A DNA stretch of 35,820 bases, taken from NCBI GenBank assembly GCA_937976305.1, contig CALJSB010000140.1, positions 1-35,820 of the forward strand, in the 5' to 3' direction. Origin of the DNA: an uncultured Acidimicrobiales bacterium. GTDB taxonomy: Bacteria > Actinomycetota > Acidimicrobiia > Acidimicrobiales > SZUA-35. The position numbers and the translations under genes are program-made. The notes under the pieces are model-generated. The model was not told the DNA's origin. It saw nothing but the letters and a program-made list of their open reading frames with translations, and made no database searches. Shown piece by piece: positions 24,680-33,396 of this stretch (positions within the stretch are counted from its first letter, which is position 1; every line of letters begins with the position of its first letter).

Positions 24680-25903
24680 ATGGCTGGTTCTGCTGCGCAA
24701 GGCTCACCGAGTGTCGATTGGGCAACTGAGTTTGATCACACCGACCCGGAGTACGGGGCTCGAGCTCCAGAGATCTGGGACGATCTGCGAGAGCGTTGTC
24801 CGATCGCTCACAGCGAGGCGTTCGGTGGCACCTGGTTGCCCGTGCGGCACGAAGACGTCGCCGCGATCGCTGCCGACACCGAGCACTTCACGTCGCGTGG
24901 AGTGGTCGTTTCGCCCGAACGTCCAGGCGACAACGCCCCAGTTGGTGAGGCTCCGCCGATCACGTCGGATCCGCCGTTCCATGCCATCGCTCGTCGGCTG
25001 TTGCTTCCAGGCTTCACCCCGAAGATGGTTGCCCCGTGGGAGGCGTCGACTCGCGAGATCTGCAACGACCTGATCGACGACATCGTGTCGGGCCTGCAGG
25101 ATGGCGAGGGGGTGGTTGATGCCGCTCAGCAGTACGCCCAGCACATTCCAGTGATGGTGATCGCCGACATGCTTGGTGTGCCGAAGGAAGACGGCGACAT
25201 CTTCCGTGGCTTCATCCATCGCATCATCGAGAATCCATCGTTGGACGATGAGATCCCCGAAGAAGAGTCTCTCGACTACTACCTCGACCAAGTCATTGCC
25301 GAACACGATCAAGCCGAGACGAAGCGAGGCGATCTGATCGACTACATGCTCAGTCTCGAACTCGACGGCAACAAGCTCGAACCCGAGCACGTTCGCGGCA
25401 CCGTCGCCCTGCTCCTCATCGCCGGTATCGACACGACTTGGTCGGCCATCGGCGCCAGCCTGTGGCATCTCGCAGCCCATGCCGACGATCGGCGGAGGCT
25501 CGTGAACGAACCGGAGTTGATGGATACCGCCGTCGAAGAATTTCTCCGGTTCTACGCCCCGGTCACCATGGCTCGCCTCGTTGCCAAAGATGTCGACTTC
25601 GGGGGTTGTCCGATGAAGCAGGAAGATTGGGTGCTGCTGCCGTTCCCGGCGGCCAATCGAGATCCCGAGGTGTTCGAGCAAGCCGATGAGTTCGTGATCG
25701 ATCGATCACGCAATCGGCACTCGGCCTTCGGGCTCGGCATCCACCGCTGCATCGGCTCGAACTTGGCCAGGATGGAACTTCGCATCGCGCTCGAAGAGTG
25801 GCTCAAGCGTCTTCCAGAGTTCACCCTTGCCGAGCCAGACACCACGCGATGGTCGGCCGGGCAGATCCGTGGACCACGCGAACTGCCGGTCGTGATCGGT
25901 TGA
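24680..25903 (+). CDS. Bacterial class I cytochrome P450
   Basis: A 407-residue soluble P450 of bacterial length. The I-helix oxygen-binding motif is AGIDTT (248-253), the K-helix Glu-x-x-Arg is Glu287-Arg290, and the heme loop FGLGIHRCIGSNLARME carries the axial Cys357. It needs a ferredoxin and ferredoxin reductase; the FNR-containing fusion on the opposite strand 1.5 kb away is a candidate donor, while no ferredoxin gene is seen in the window. The substrate is not predictable. The gene is flanked by a divergent DUF3179 gene and a convergent thioesterase. Confidence 0.95.
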   Translation: MAGSAAQGSPSVDWATEFDHTDPEYGARAPEIWDDLRERCPIAHSEAFGGTWLPVRHEDVAAIAADTEHFTSRGVVVSPERPGDNAPVGEAPPITSDPPFHAIARRLLLPGFTPKMVAPWEASTREICNDLIDDIVSGLQDGEGVVDAAQQYAQHIPVMVIADMLGVPKEDGDIFRGFIHRIIENPSLDDEIPEEESLDYYLDQVIAEHDQAETKRGDLIDYMLSLELDGNKLEPEHVRGTVALLLIAGIDTTWSAIGASLWHLAAHADDRRRLVNEPELMDTAVEEFLRFYAPVTMARLVAKDVDFGGCPMKQEDWVLLPFPAANRDPEVFEQADEFVIDRSRNRHSAFGLGIHRCIGSNLARMELRIALEEWLKRLPEFTLAEPDTTRWSAGQIRGPRELPVVIG

Positions 25904-25913
25904 GCAGCAGTTA

Positions 25914-25934
25914 GCGGCGGTCGGTTAGCCGCCG
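25914..25934. terminator. Hairpin between convergent P450 and thioesterase genes
   Basis: CGGCGG at 25915-25920 pairs with CCGCCG at 25929-25934 across an 8-nt loop. It lies at the meeting point of two convergent genes and overlaps the thioesterase stop codon. There is no T-run on either side. Confidence 0.35.
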
Positions 25935-26797
25935 AGCGTTGCGGGGTCCGGCCGGGGGAGTAGCAAACCGAGCTGACGACCCTGGCCCAACAGTACACCA
26001 TCGGTCGACCAGAGCTCGGTGTCGATGTCGGCGTAGCCGTCGCGCGACACCGACGTTCGGTTGCGGACGGCGATCCAGTCGTCGACCGGGGGTTCGAACG
26101 AATGGAACAGGTGCGACGTGAGATCGAGTGTGTTCAGCACCTTGTCCTCGAACCCGGACCGGACCATCACCGCAGGTATCCACGAATCGGTCAGGGCAAT
26201 GGCCAACGCAGCGTCGACCGGGGTGTGGTCGCCGGTTCGTATCCACCCCGCAACTTCGGCGACGTCTGTGTCTGCACCGCTGAAGTGGTCGCTCGGTCGG
26301 CCGACGACGTAGCGCGTGTCGTAGCGAGCGCGGACGAAGTTCGGATTGTCCCACGCCTCACGCTCGATCGTGTCGGGGTGTGGGAACTGCGGCGCGTTTC
26401 GGTCGGTGAACTCAACCGTGCCTTCCCGGGCCGGCCCGACAACCGCTCGGGCAGTCGAGAGCATCTTGTTGTCCCGCCACAACGTCGAATCGATGATCGA
26501 GACAGCCCGCCCCAAGCGCACTGGTTGTACGACGAGCACGGCCGGCCCCGGACTCGGTGGGCGAAGGTAGTGCGAGGTCATCGACCGAATGAGACCTTCG
26601 GCGTCGGGCAGTAACTCGCTGAGGCTCTCGATGATGCCTCGCGCCATCAGGCCAGCCACGTAGCCGCCATTGGCACCGGGCCCGACAGCCCAGCGGTTGC
26701 TGATCGCGACGTCGAATGCGATTCCCGTCTGCTGCTCGCCAGCAGGTGATTGATCGTCGCGACGATGCAGTTGGGTGTCGTCGTGAAACTCGCTCAT
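25925..26797 (-). CDS. TesB-like acyl-CoA thioesterase family protein
   Basis: A 290-residue double-hotdog thioesterase. VGPGANGGYVAGLMARGI near residue 40 matches the N-terminal hotdog helix of the actinobacterial acyl-CoA thioesterase-like family; SMTSHYLRPPSPGPAVLVVQPVRLGR follows as the central strands. The second hotdog contains TSHLFHSFEPPVDDWIAVRNRT (about 220-245), the usual location of the active-site region. It probably hydrolyses acyl-CoA esters, chain length unknown. It lies 13 bp from the uppP stop on the same strand, so it is downstream of uppP in a possible operon. Confidence 0.85.
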   Translation of the reverse strand: MSEFHDDTQLHRRDDQSPAGEQQTGIAFDVAISNRWAVGPGANGGYVAGLMARGIIESLSELLPDAEGLIRSMTSHYLRPPSPGPAVLVVQPVRLGRAVSIIDSTLWRDNKMLSTARAVVGPAREGTVEFTDRNAPQFPHPDTIEREAWDNPNFVRARYDTRYVVGRPSDHFSGADTDVAEVAGWIRTGDHTPVDAALAIALTDSWIPAVMVRSGFEDKVLNTLDLTSHLFHSFEPPVDDWIAVRNRTSVSRDGYADIDTELWSTDGVLLGQGRQLGLLLPRPDPATLGG

Positions 26798-26810
26798 CGG
26801 GGCTTGGCGC

Positions 26811-27788
26811 TCAGGCGTTCACGGTGCCGGCGCCAACCAGGATCAGCAGCGCGATGCCAGCCGCGATTCGGTACCAACCGAAGACATCAAAGCCGCGATC
26901 GTTCAGCCACGACACCATCCACCGCACGGCCAAGACTGCCGACACGAACGCAACGACAAGCCCAATGAGCGGCGTGACGAATCCGAACTCGCTGACCAGC
27001 TCGGGGCCGTCTTTCAGACCAGCAAACACCGTGGCTGCGCTGAGCGTGACGAGGCCGAGCAGAAAGCTGTACTCGACGGCTGCCCGCAGGCTCATCCCGA
27101 CGAGGATGCCGGCGATGATGGTGACCAGTGATCGGCTGGTGCCGGGCCATACAGCTGCGGTCTGCATCACGCCGATCAACGCTGCCTGCTTCGCGGTGAT
27201 CGAACCGAGTTCGGCTCCGGCTCGATCGAAAAAGCCGATTCGGGTGAGGGCGAGAATGGCAACACCGCCAACGATCCAGGCGACGGCGATCGGCACCGGC
27301 CCGAAGATGTACTCGCGGAAGGCCTCAAAGAGAACGACGGCGATGATGGCGGTTGGCACGAACGAAACAACCAAAGCAATCAGGATTTGGCGCCCCTCGT
27401 CGCTCCGTCCGAGCAAGCCGTCGACCATCTGCTTGATGCGGTCTCGGTACACAACGAAGACGGCGAGGATGGCCCCCGCCTGAATCCCGATGGCATACGC
27501 ATCGAGCAAGTTCTCGGCTTCCTCGCTCACGTTCAAGCCCATCAACTCGTTGGCCACGAGAAGGTGACCGGTGGAGCTCACCGGCAAGTACTCCGTCAAG
27601 CCCTCGACCAGTCCGAGCACGATGGCGGAAAGTACGGTGAGTTCGAGGTCGGCGGCTGCCTCGCCCGACTGGGCGAGCGCGGGCAGGGCAAAGAGGGCGA
27701 GCAGACCTAATGCGAGAGCGAGGGTGCGGACGATTCCGAACGCTTTGGCGGGCGCGCCTGCGTGCATTCGTCGATTCGTAGGGGTCAC
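26811..27788 (-). CDS. uppP: Undecaprenyl-diphosphatase
   Basis: A 325-residue polytopic membrane enzyme that recycles undecaprenyl pyrophosphate to the monophosphate carrier for peptidoglycan and other wall polymers. Both family signatures are intact: EGLTEYLPVSSTGH (62-75, catalytic Glu residues) and AVWPGTSRSLVTI near residue 205 (the Arg-containing phosphate site). The N-terminus is longer than usual, with what looks like a signal peptide (hydrophobic 20-38, ending ALPALAQS) ahead of the first canonical helix. GTG codons at 27806 and 27788 and an ATG at 27767 are possible starts; 27788 has GGGAGG about 10 bases upstream. Loss or change of this gene family affects bacitracin tolerance elsewhere. 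Confidence 0.93.
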   Translation of the reverse strand: MTPTNRRMHAGAPAKAFGIVRTLALALGLLALFALPALAQSGEAAADLELTVLSAIVLGLVEGLTEYLPVSSTGHLLVANELMGLNVSEEAENLLDAYAIGIQAGAILAVFVVYRDRIKQMVDGLLGRSDEGRQILIALVVSFVPTAIIAVVLFEAFREYIFGPVPIAVAWIVGGVAILALTRIGFFDRAGAELGSITAKQAALIGVMQTAAVWPGTSRSLVTIIAGILVGMSLRAAVEYSFLLGLVTLSAATVFAGLKDGPELVSEFGFVTPLIGLVVAFVSAVLAVRWMVSWLNDRGFDVFGWYRIAAGIALLILVGAGTVNA

Positions 27789-28070
27789 AGCTGACCATCC
27801 TCCCACAACGCCGACCCTTGCGGATTGAGGACATCTGCTGTGGTACGCGAAACGTCGCCGGCCGAGTCGCGCCCGGTTCCTCAGGTGTGATCATCGCGAG
27901 CCCCAATGTCACCCGAGGACATAGATGCCGTCTTGGTTACCTCTGGAAGCGGCAGTAGCGGATGCCTGGATCCCACTTTTCGGCTATTTCTGGGGAAACT
28001 GTGACATATTGACCCCCCAAATGTGGGGGAGAAGCTCCACCGGTTGTTCGTAGTGAGTACCGTCCCCACC
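27789..28070. other. Intergenic region between uppP and the LuxR-type regulator
   Basis: About 280 bp between divergent starts. A CCCCC/GGGGG hairpin with a 7-base loop lies near 28012-28029, just ahead of the regulator's start. I find no convincing -35/-10 pair, tRNA or small ORF here. Confidence 0.4.
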
Positions 28071-28709
28071 ATGTCTGAAGGCACCATCGCTAAGCGACCT
28101 GTGATCATTGTCGACGATCACACGGCGTTCGCCGAAGCCATGGGGCTTGCTCTGTCGCTGTCCAATGATCTGATCTGTGTCGCGACCTCGCCGGGAACTG
28201 AGCCGCTTGTCGACTTGCAGGACCGGCACAAGCCTGCGCTGATCGTCTCGGATTATCACATTCGAAATGGTCCGACCGGGCTGGAGTCAGCGACCGCACT
28301 TCGTGCCACCGGCACCCGCACGCCAATCATGCTGTTGACGGGTTGGCCGACGCCAAGCGTGATCACGGCCGCTCGCGACATCGACAATCTCGAGGTCGTC
28401 TCCAAGTCGACCCCGATGCGAGACCTCGTCGATTTGATGCGGCGTCAGATTGCTGGCCAGCCACTTGGTTCTGGAGCGGCCGAAGAGGTCGAATTGCAGC
28501 TGAGCCCTCGTGAGATGAGCGTGTTACTTCTCCTCGGTGAAGGGCGCCGAGCGGTTGAGATTGCTGCTGACCTCTCGTTGAGCATCCACACGGTCCGGGA
28601 TCACATCAAAGAGATCCTTGCCAAGCTGAATGCTGACTCCCAGCTCAAGGCTGTGCTGAACGCCCAGCGTCTCGGTTTGCTTGCGCTTCCCACTGACCGT
28701 AGCGACTAA
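28071..28709 (+). CDS. LuxR/NarL-family response regulator
   Basis: A 212-residue regulator. The receiver has Asp15/Asp16 in IIVDDH, phospho-acceptor Asp61 in LIVSDYH, Thr90 in MLLTGW and Lys112 in VSKST. The C-terminal LuxR helix-turn-helix begins LSPREMSVLLLLGEGRRAVE and continues with SIHTVRDHIKEILAKLNADS. The ATG at 28071 is chosen; the frame is open to GTG codons at 28053 and 28023. The cognate kinase is probably the GAF kinase at 30863-32056, which has no regulator of its own. The genes between them encode a coiled-coil protein, a tail-anchored protein and a small GTPase. Confidence 0.92.
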   Translation: MSEGTIAKRPVIIVDDHTAFAEAMGLALSLSNDLICVATSPGTEPLVDLQDRHKPALIVSDYHIRNGPTGLESATALRATGTRTPIMLLTGWPTPSVITAARDIDNLEVVSKSTPMRDLVDLMRRQIAGQPLGSGAAEEVELQLSPREMSVLLLLGEGRRAVEIAADLSLSIHTVRDHIKEILAKLNADSQLKAVLNAQRLGLLALPTDRSD

Positions 28710-28858
28710 ATCACAGAGCGTTGTGTTCTTGCCCTAGTTGTAGAGTCGAACATCCCACAAACCCTGTTCCCTCGCGACCAAACGGCTACGGTGCGGTTCG
28801 TTGAGATGATGTTGGAAAACGGGTTGGGGACAACCGTGGCCGAAAGCGATGCGCTGTT

Positions 28859-29452
28859 GTGAGCGAGCAGACGACTGAGCAGGAAGCACAGCCAGACGAT
28901 GGCAGTCAGAGTGCATCCAATGAGGGTCGCCGAGAGGGCGACCCAACCGAACTCGGGTTCGCCGCTGGCGACCTGGGCCGGATTCAGGGCATCCTCCTGG
29001 GCGACCACGCCCGGCGGATCGACGAGCGATTCAACGAGCACGAGGCGCTTCTTGGCCAAAAGGTCCAGCAGGTTCTCGCCGATCTCGAGAACAGCAACCA
29101 ATCGTTGCGAAGTGAGATTGAAGTCCTGAAGTCAGAGCTGGCTGAAGAGCGCGCCGCTCGCCTCGAATCTGCACGGCTCGCTACGCACGAACGGGCCAGC
29201 CTCTCGACCGAACTCGACGGTCAACGTGATCGCGCCGACGAGGACCGAGCCAACAGCTCTGCGGCCGTTGCCGAACTGCGGGCGGATGCAATCGCTCAGG
29301 TCGATGATCTGGGAAGCCGTGTCGACGACGAAGTCGCCAAGGTCAACGAACGGCTCGACGGCTCCGCTGTTGACCGCGAGGTCCTCAGCCGGATCTTGCG
29401 TGATGCAGCCGATCGTGTCGACGACCACCTGGCGAACCCCGACCCTGAGTGA
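28859..29452 (+). CDS. Acidic coiled-coil protein
   Basis: A 197-residue protein with no recognised domain. Residues 1-30 are disordered and rich in Glu, Gln, Ser and Asp. From about residue 42 to 180 the sequence is almost continuous heptad-type helix with alternating charges (for example LRSEIEVLKSELAEERAARL), predicting a long coiled coil. It starts with GTG and ends 10 bp before the tail-anchored protein gene, so it sits in the same likely operon as that gene and the GTPase. A scaffold or effector role is plausible but is inferred only from position. Confidence 0.75.
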   Translation: MSEQTTEQEAQPDDGSQSASNEGRREGDPTELGFAAGDLGRIQGILLGDHARRIDERFNEHEALLGQKVQQVLADLENSNQSLRSEIEVLKSELAEERAARLESARLATHERASLSTELDGQRDRADEDRANSSAAVAELRADAIAQVDDLGSRVDDEVAKVNERLDGSAVDREVLSRILRDAADRVDDHLANPDPE

Positions 29453-29462
29453 TGTAGGCGAC

Positions 29463-30347
29463 GTGATCGACGCTGACGGCCCGGGCGACGGCGTCGCTGA
29501 GTTGCGGACGCTGCTCCGCGCCGCGTCACCTTCCGAGATCGACGCCCTGCGTCGGCGCGTTGAGATGCTCGAGACGAAGCTTGCCGCCGCCGAGCGAAGG
29601 TTCGACGATGAAGATCAACGCGCCAAACAGGTCGCCGGGGTGCTGTCTCGCTCAGTCGAGCTCGAGCGTGAGCGTCTGGGAACACCCATGGCGTTGTCTC
29701 CCGAGGTCGAGCTCGCCATGTATCAATCGATCCGTGAGGACCCTGAGGTCATGGCCGAGGCGTTGTTCCCGGTGCTCGGCCCAGCCATCCGAAAACTGAT
29801 CGCCGACCTCTTCACATTCAACCCCAAAGACTCCGGCGCTGGGTTTCAGATCTCGCACGTCTACCTGCTGCATCGAGAGACCGGTCTCCCGCTTGCGGTG
29901 TCGGCCCGACTCGACGGAGATGAGGGCGAAGCCGACATGGTGTCCGGCATGCTCGACGCCCTTACTTCGTTCGTCCAAGATGCGTTCGGGGCCACAGAGT
30001 CGGATGGGCTGCGAGATCTTCGCGTCGGTGATGTGACGGTGCTTGTCGAGGGTGGCCCCCATGCGGTGCTCGCGGTCGTTACCCGCGGTGTCGTCACCAG
30101 CGAGATTCGCCCGGCGATGCAGCAGCGCCTCGAGGAGATCCACCGCACTCACTCTGAAGCCCTTTCGCTCTATCAGGGTGACGCAACCCCATTCCGAGAG
30201 ATCGAGCCAACTCTCGGCGATCTACGCGCCCTTGCTCCTGACCCTGCTTCGAAGGCAGCGTCGAAGGCGAAGCCGATCCTGATGTTCATCCTCTTTGTGG
30301 TTGTCATCGCGGTGATCGTGTTCGGCGTTATTAGGCTCAGCAGCTGA
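29463..30347 (+). CDS. Tail-anchored protein of the OmpA-associated family, without an OmpA domain
   Basis: A 294-residue protein. Residues 10-75 form a coiled coil. Residues 85-147 contain DPEVMAEALFPVLGPAIRKLI and VYLLHRETGLPLA, landmarks I know from proteins that carry a C-terminal OmpA peptidoglycan-binding domain in cyanobacteria and other phyla. Residues 150-225 have a strand/helix pattern compatible with a longin/roadblock-like fold (low certainty). Instead of OmpA, the chain ends with a membrane helix (about 271-290) and four residues, so the body is probably cytoplasmic and tail-anchored. The GTG start is 10 bp after the coiled-coil gene. The stop overlaps the GTPase ATG by one base (TGATG), indicating tight coupling. 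Confidence 0.8.
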   Translation: MIDADGPGDGVAELRTLLRAASPSEIDALRRRVEMLETKLAAAERRFDDEDQRAKQVAGVLSRSVELERERLGTPMALSPEVELAMYQSIREDPEVMAEALFPVLGPAIRKLIADLFTFNPKDSGAGFQISHVYLLHRETGLPLAVSARLDGDEGEADMVSGMLDALTSFVQDAFGATESDGLRDLRVGDVTVLVEGGPHAVLAVVTRGVVTSEIRPAMQQRLEEIHRTHSEALSLYQGDATPFREIEPTLGDLRALAPDPASKAASKAKPILMFILFVVVIAVIVFGVIRLSS

Positions 30348-30835
30348 TGATTCGCAAGAAAATCTGCATGCTCGGAGGAGCGGGCGTTGGCAAGACCAGC
30401 CTCACTCGTCGGTACGTCGATGCAATGTTCAGCGACGATTATCTCTCGACGGTCGGTGTCAAGATCGACCACAAGCAACTCGAAGTTGACGGTGTCACTT
30501 TGGGGCTCGTGATCTGGGATGTGCAGGGCCAAGACGAATCCCGATCCATCCGTCCATCGTTTCTCAAGGGCGCTGCCGGCTATGGGTTGGTCGTTGACCT
30601 TTCCCGTCCGGAGTCTTTCGAGACCGCGATCGAAGTGCGCGACACGGTTCGTGTTTTCCGCGGCGACCTCCCGTATGTGTTGACGCTGAACAAGAGCGAC
30701 TTGGCCGCTCCTGATCAGTTTGATGTCTCGGAACTCGGAGACGAAGCGGCAGCCACGGTTGTGACGAGCGCAAAGAACGACTCAGGCGTCGAAGACTTGT
30801 TCCTCGCGCTCGGTCGGGCACTCATCGCTGAGTGA
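30347..30835 (+). CDS. Ras/Rab-like small GTPase
   Basis: A 162-residue single-domain GTPase of the Ras superfamily. All five guanine motifs are readable: GGAGVGKTS (10-18, G1), Thr35 in STVGVKI (G2/switch I), WDVQGQD (57-63, G3, with Gln62 at the position of Ras Gln61), NKSD (115-118, G4) and TSAK (140-143, G5). The retained Gln suggests normal hydrolysis chemistry. There is no C-terminal CaaX or other lipid motif, so membrane association would have to come from a partner such as the tail-anchored protein whose stop overlaps this start. Bacterial Ras-like GTPases such as MglA and the conservon CvnD act with roadblock/longin partners and histidine kinases. Confidence 0.9.
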   Translation: MIRKKICMLGGAGVGKTSLTRRYVDAMFSDDYLSTVGVKIDHKQLEVDGVTLGLVIWDVQGQDESRSIRPSFLKGAAGYGLVVDLSRPESFETAIEVRDTVRVFRGDLPYVLTLNKSDLAAPDQFDVSELGDEAAATVVTSAKNDSGVEDLFLALGRALIAE

Positions 30836-30862
30836 GCGCTGCTTCGTGAGTGGCCTGTCTAT

Positions 30863-32056
30863 CTAGTCGTTCATTGGCAGGCTGAACCAAAAGCGAGACC
30901 CGTGCGGGGTGAGCGGTTCAGCGCCGATCTCGCCATCGAGCCGAGAGATCAATCGAGCGCACAAGGCAAGGCCGATGCCAGTACCGGGCTGCCCGCTGTT
31001 GCCACGCTGGAACATTTGAAACAGTCGAGGCACATCTTCGGGGTCGACACCGAGCCCGTTGTCGACGACAGAGACTGTGAGGGTTTGTTCGGTTGCCTCG
31101 GCCGTGATGTCGATCTCTGGTTGGCGCTCCGATGATCGGTAGACAAGCGCATTGCTGACAAGGTTGCGCATGATGGCTCGAAGGGCGGCAGGTTCTCCGG
31201 TGACCGATGGCAATGCCGCAACGGTGACGATGGCGTCAGTTGTTGAGATGAGGGGTGTGAGTTGGTCGATGACGTCGTCGACCACCTCGTTGAGGTCAAC
31301 GAGCACGAGATCGTTCGTGTCGGTGTCGAGGCGAGACATCGACAGCAGCGCAGCGATCTGCTGCTGGAGCTGTCGCGCGTTTTCCTCGATCTGGCCAAGC
31401 GCCCGTCGTGCTCCGTCTCGGTCGAGTTGGTCATCGTTGCCGAGGCTCTCGTTGAGTACCTCCGAGAGCCCTCTGATGGCCGTCAGCGGTCGAGCGAGTT
31501 CGTGCGATGCCACGTAGGCGAACGCCTCGAGATCGCGGTTTGAAGCTTCGACCCGAAGGAGATTCGTTGCCAGCGCACCGGCTGACTCGCTCACGCTCAG
31601 CGAGGCGTCTCGCAGTTGCTTCTGTTCCTCAGCAGTGTCGAGACGCCGACGGAGCTGTCGGGCCAACACCTCGAGCAGGTCGGCTTGTTGGCGCGGTATC
31701 TGGCGTCCCGATCCAAGCGATCCGCCCCACAGCACGCCCTCGATCCCCCCGAGAGGATCGGGCACAACAATGCCAACAAACGACGTGAGCGGCCCGGAGT
31801 TTGATCCGAGTTCTTCGCCACTCAAGGCGACAACTTCTGGGTCGCTTTGCATCGCGGCCTCGATCGGGCTGTCGGCGAGCTCAACCGTGATCGCGTGGTC
31901 GTGGGCCCCCTTGAACTCAGGGTGAAACGAAAGGATGCCGAGTGAGACGGTCGTGTCGTCGATCGTTGCCAACCCAGCAACGTCGGTGGCAAAGAGTGCC
32001 CGCACGAGGTCGGCGATCTCCTGCAGTTCGGTGTCGACCATTTCCTGAAGGGCCAT
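30863..32056 (-). CDS. Cytoplasmic GAF-domain sensor histidine kinase
   Basis: A 397-residue soluble kinase. Residues 8-138 form a GAF-type sensor domain. The dimerisation helix carries His185 in AYVASHELARPLTAI, the pattern seen in phytochrome-like kinases. The ATPase domain shows RNLVSNALVYR (N box), DNGLGVDPEDVPRLFQMF (G1/F box) and GTGIGLALCARLISRLDGE (G2). There are no membrane segments. It is convergent with the small-GTPase gene with 27 bp between stops. The nearest orphan regulator is the LuxR-type one at 28071-28709, making a kinase/regulator pair around the GTPase genes. The GAF ligand is unknown. Confidence 0.92.
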   Translation of the reverse strand: MALQEMVDTELQEIADLVRALFATDVAGLATIDDTTVSLGILSFHPEFKGAHDHAITVELADSPIEAAMQSDPEVVALSGEELGSNSGPLTSFVGIVVPDPLGGIEGVLWGGSLGSGRQIPRQQADLLEVLARQLRRRLDTAEEQKQLRDASLSVSESAGALATNLLRVEASNRDLEAFAYVASHELARPLTAIRGLSEVLNESLGNDDQLDRDGARRALGQIEENARQLQQQIAALLSMSRLDTDTNDLVLVDLNEVVDDVIDQLTPLISTTDAIVTVAALPSVTGEPAALRAIMRNLVSNALVYRSSERQPEIDITAEATEQTLTVSVVDNGLGVDPEDVPRLFQMFQRGNSGQPGTGIGLALCARLISRLDGEIGAEPLTPHGSRFWFSLPMND

Positions 32057-32067
32057 TGCTTATTCTG

Positions 32068-33396
32068 TCAGCGTCGGTGCCTTCTATGGCGCGACAGGGC
32101 CGCAATAACGGGGGTCCCGCGTGAGGGCAAGGGAACCCACGAGCGCTGCCGTTCGACCGGAACCGCGTCCTTCACCAGAATTCGCCACAGGAGGTAGATG
32201 GCGCCAACGGCGTAGGACAGGCCGATGAGCGGAAAGTAGGAGCCGATGCCGATGGTGACAAAGGCGGCCGTGCCGACCAGTGGTCCACAAAGTGCGCCGG
32301 CGCCATTGATGCGGATGAGCAGTGTGCTGGTGGCAATCATCTGATTGCGAGTGACCCAGTCGTTCGTGAAGGCAATCGTGAGGGAGTAGAGCGGGAACGC
32401 CATCCCGCCGAGCAGGAGCATGAGGGCATTCGCCGTCCAACTCGTTGGGTTGGTTCTTCCGAGCGCGAATGCGGCGACGGAGGCAACGATGAACATCGAA
32501 GCCATGAGACCTCGGCGAGGGATTCGATCCGAGGCGATGCCGAGCGGGAACTGGAAAAACAGCGAGCCGACAACCGGGGCCGTCAAGAAGAGCGAGATCT
32601 GCGAATTGGTGAGCCCGGACCGTGTCGCAAAGAGCGGGCCGAGTCCCATCAACATGCCGACGCCCATTCCGACGACAAACATCGAGATCACACCGCTCGG
32701 AACGTCCCTGAAGAGTTGGCGGAACGGCAGCGGCTCTGGTCGCTCTACAGGTGGAGCGCTGGTTGTCGAAAGCGAGACCGGCACCAGTGAGATCGAAACG
32801 AGGACGGATGTGACCACAAACAGCGTGATCGTCGTGGGGTCACCGAAGCCGAGCATGAACTGGCCAGCGGACACACCGCCCATGCTCACGAGGCTGTAGG
32901 CGGCGAGAATTCGACCGCGAGTTTCTGTGGTCGCAACGTCGTTCAGCCATGACTCAGCCACCACATAGAGCCCAGCCATGCACATTCCGGTGAGGAATCG
33001 GGCGGCGATCCACACGGGTGGAAGCACGAACACACCGTGGACGAGGGCTGCGGTCGAGGCGGTTGATGCCAGGGCGGCAAAGACGCGGATGTGGCCGACG
33101 GAAGCGAGCAGGTTGAAGGTCAGCCTGGCGCCGATCAAGAAGCCTGCGTAGTAGGCCGCCATGGTCACGCCGTTCCAGGCGGTGTCGAAGCTCTCGAGCT
33201 CGGCCCGGACGCCGACCAAGGTGCCTTGGAGGCCGTTGCCGATCATCAGCAACAACATCGCGAGTAGGAGGGCACCTGCGGCGCGCGTTGGGCTCGGCGT
33301 CGGCACAGCAGACTCTGCGCTGACTTGGGCGACGCTGTGCTGGGCGTCTGCCGGATCGTCGGCAGACGCTGAGGAGGGTTGGGTTGTTGCCGTCAT
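32068..33396 (-). CDS. MFS transporter (YcaD-like)
   Basis: A 442-residue major facilitator transporter with about 12 membrane helices after a hydrophilic 37-residue N-terminus. The first helix region (LLLAMLLLMIGNGLQGTLVGVRAELE) and the YAGFLIGARLTFN and RFLTGMCMAGLYVVAESWLND blocks match the YcaD/sugar-efflux subgroup, and the central loop has the usual basic motif SDRIPRRG. The substrate is unknown. The start codon overlaps the stop of the dioxygenase gene (ATGA), so both are translated from one message; uptake or export of a compound related to that enzyme is a reasonable guess. It lies 11 bp from the GAF kinase start on the same strand. Confidence 0.9.
   Translation of the reverse strand: MTATTQPSSASADDPADAQHSVAQVSAESAVPTPSPTRAAGALLLAMLLLMIGNGLQGTLVGVRAELESFDTAWNGVTMAAYYAGFLIGARLTFNLLASVGHIRVFAALASTASTAALVHGVFVLPPVWIAARFLTGMCMAGLYVVAESWLNDVATTETRGRILAAYSLVSMGGVSAGQFMLGFGDPTTITLFVVTSVLVSISLVPVSLSTTSAPPVERPEPLPFRQLFRDVPSGVISMFVVGMGVGMLMGLGPLFATRSGLTNSQISLFLTAPVVGSLFFQFPLGIASDRIPRRGLMASMFIVASVAAFALGRTNPTSWTANALMLLLGGMAFPLYSLTIAFTNDWVTRNQMIATSTLLIRINGAGALCGPLVGTAAFVTIGIGSYFPLIGLSYAVGAIYLLWRILVKDAVPVERQRSWVPLPSRGTPVIAALSRHRRHRR

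Noticed and set aside
28816..28840. Small hairpin (GGTTG/CAACC) upstream of the coiled-coil gene
   Set aside because: Five base pairs only, no T-run and no known riboswitch core; not supported as a terminator or regulatory RNA.
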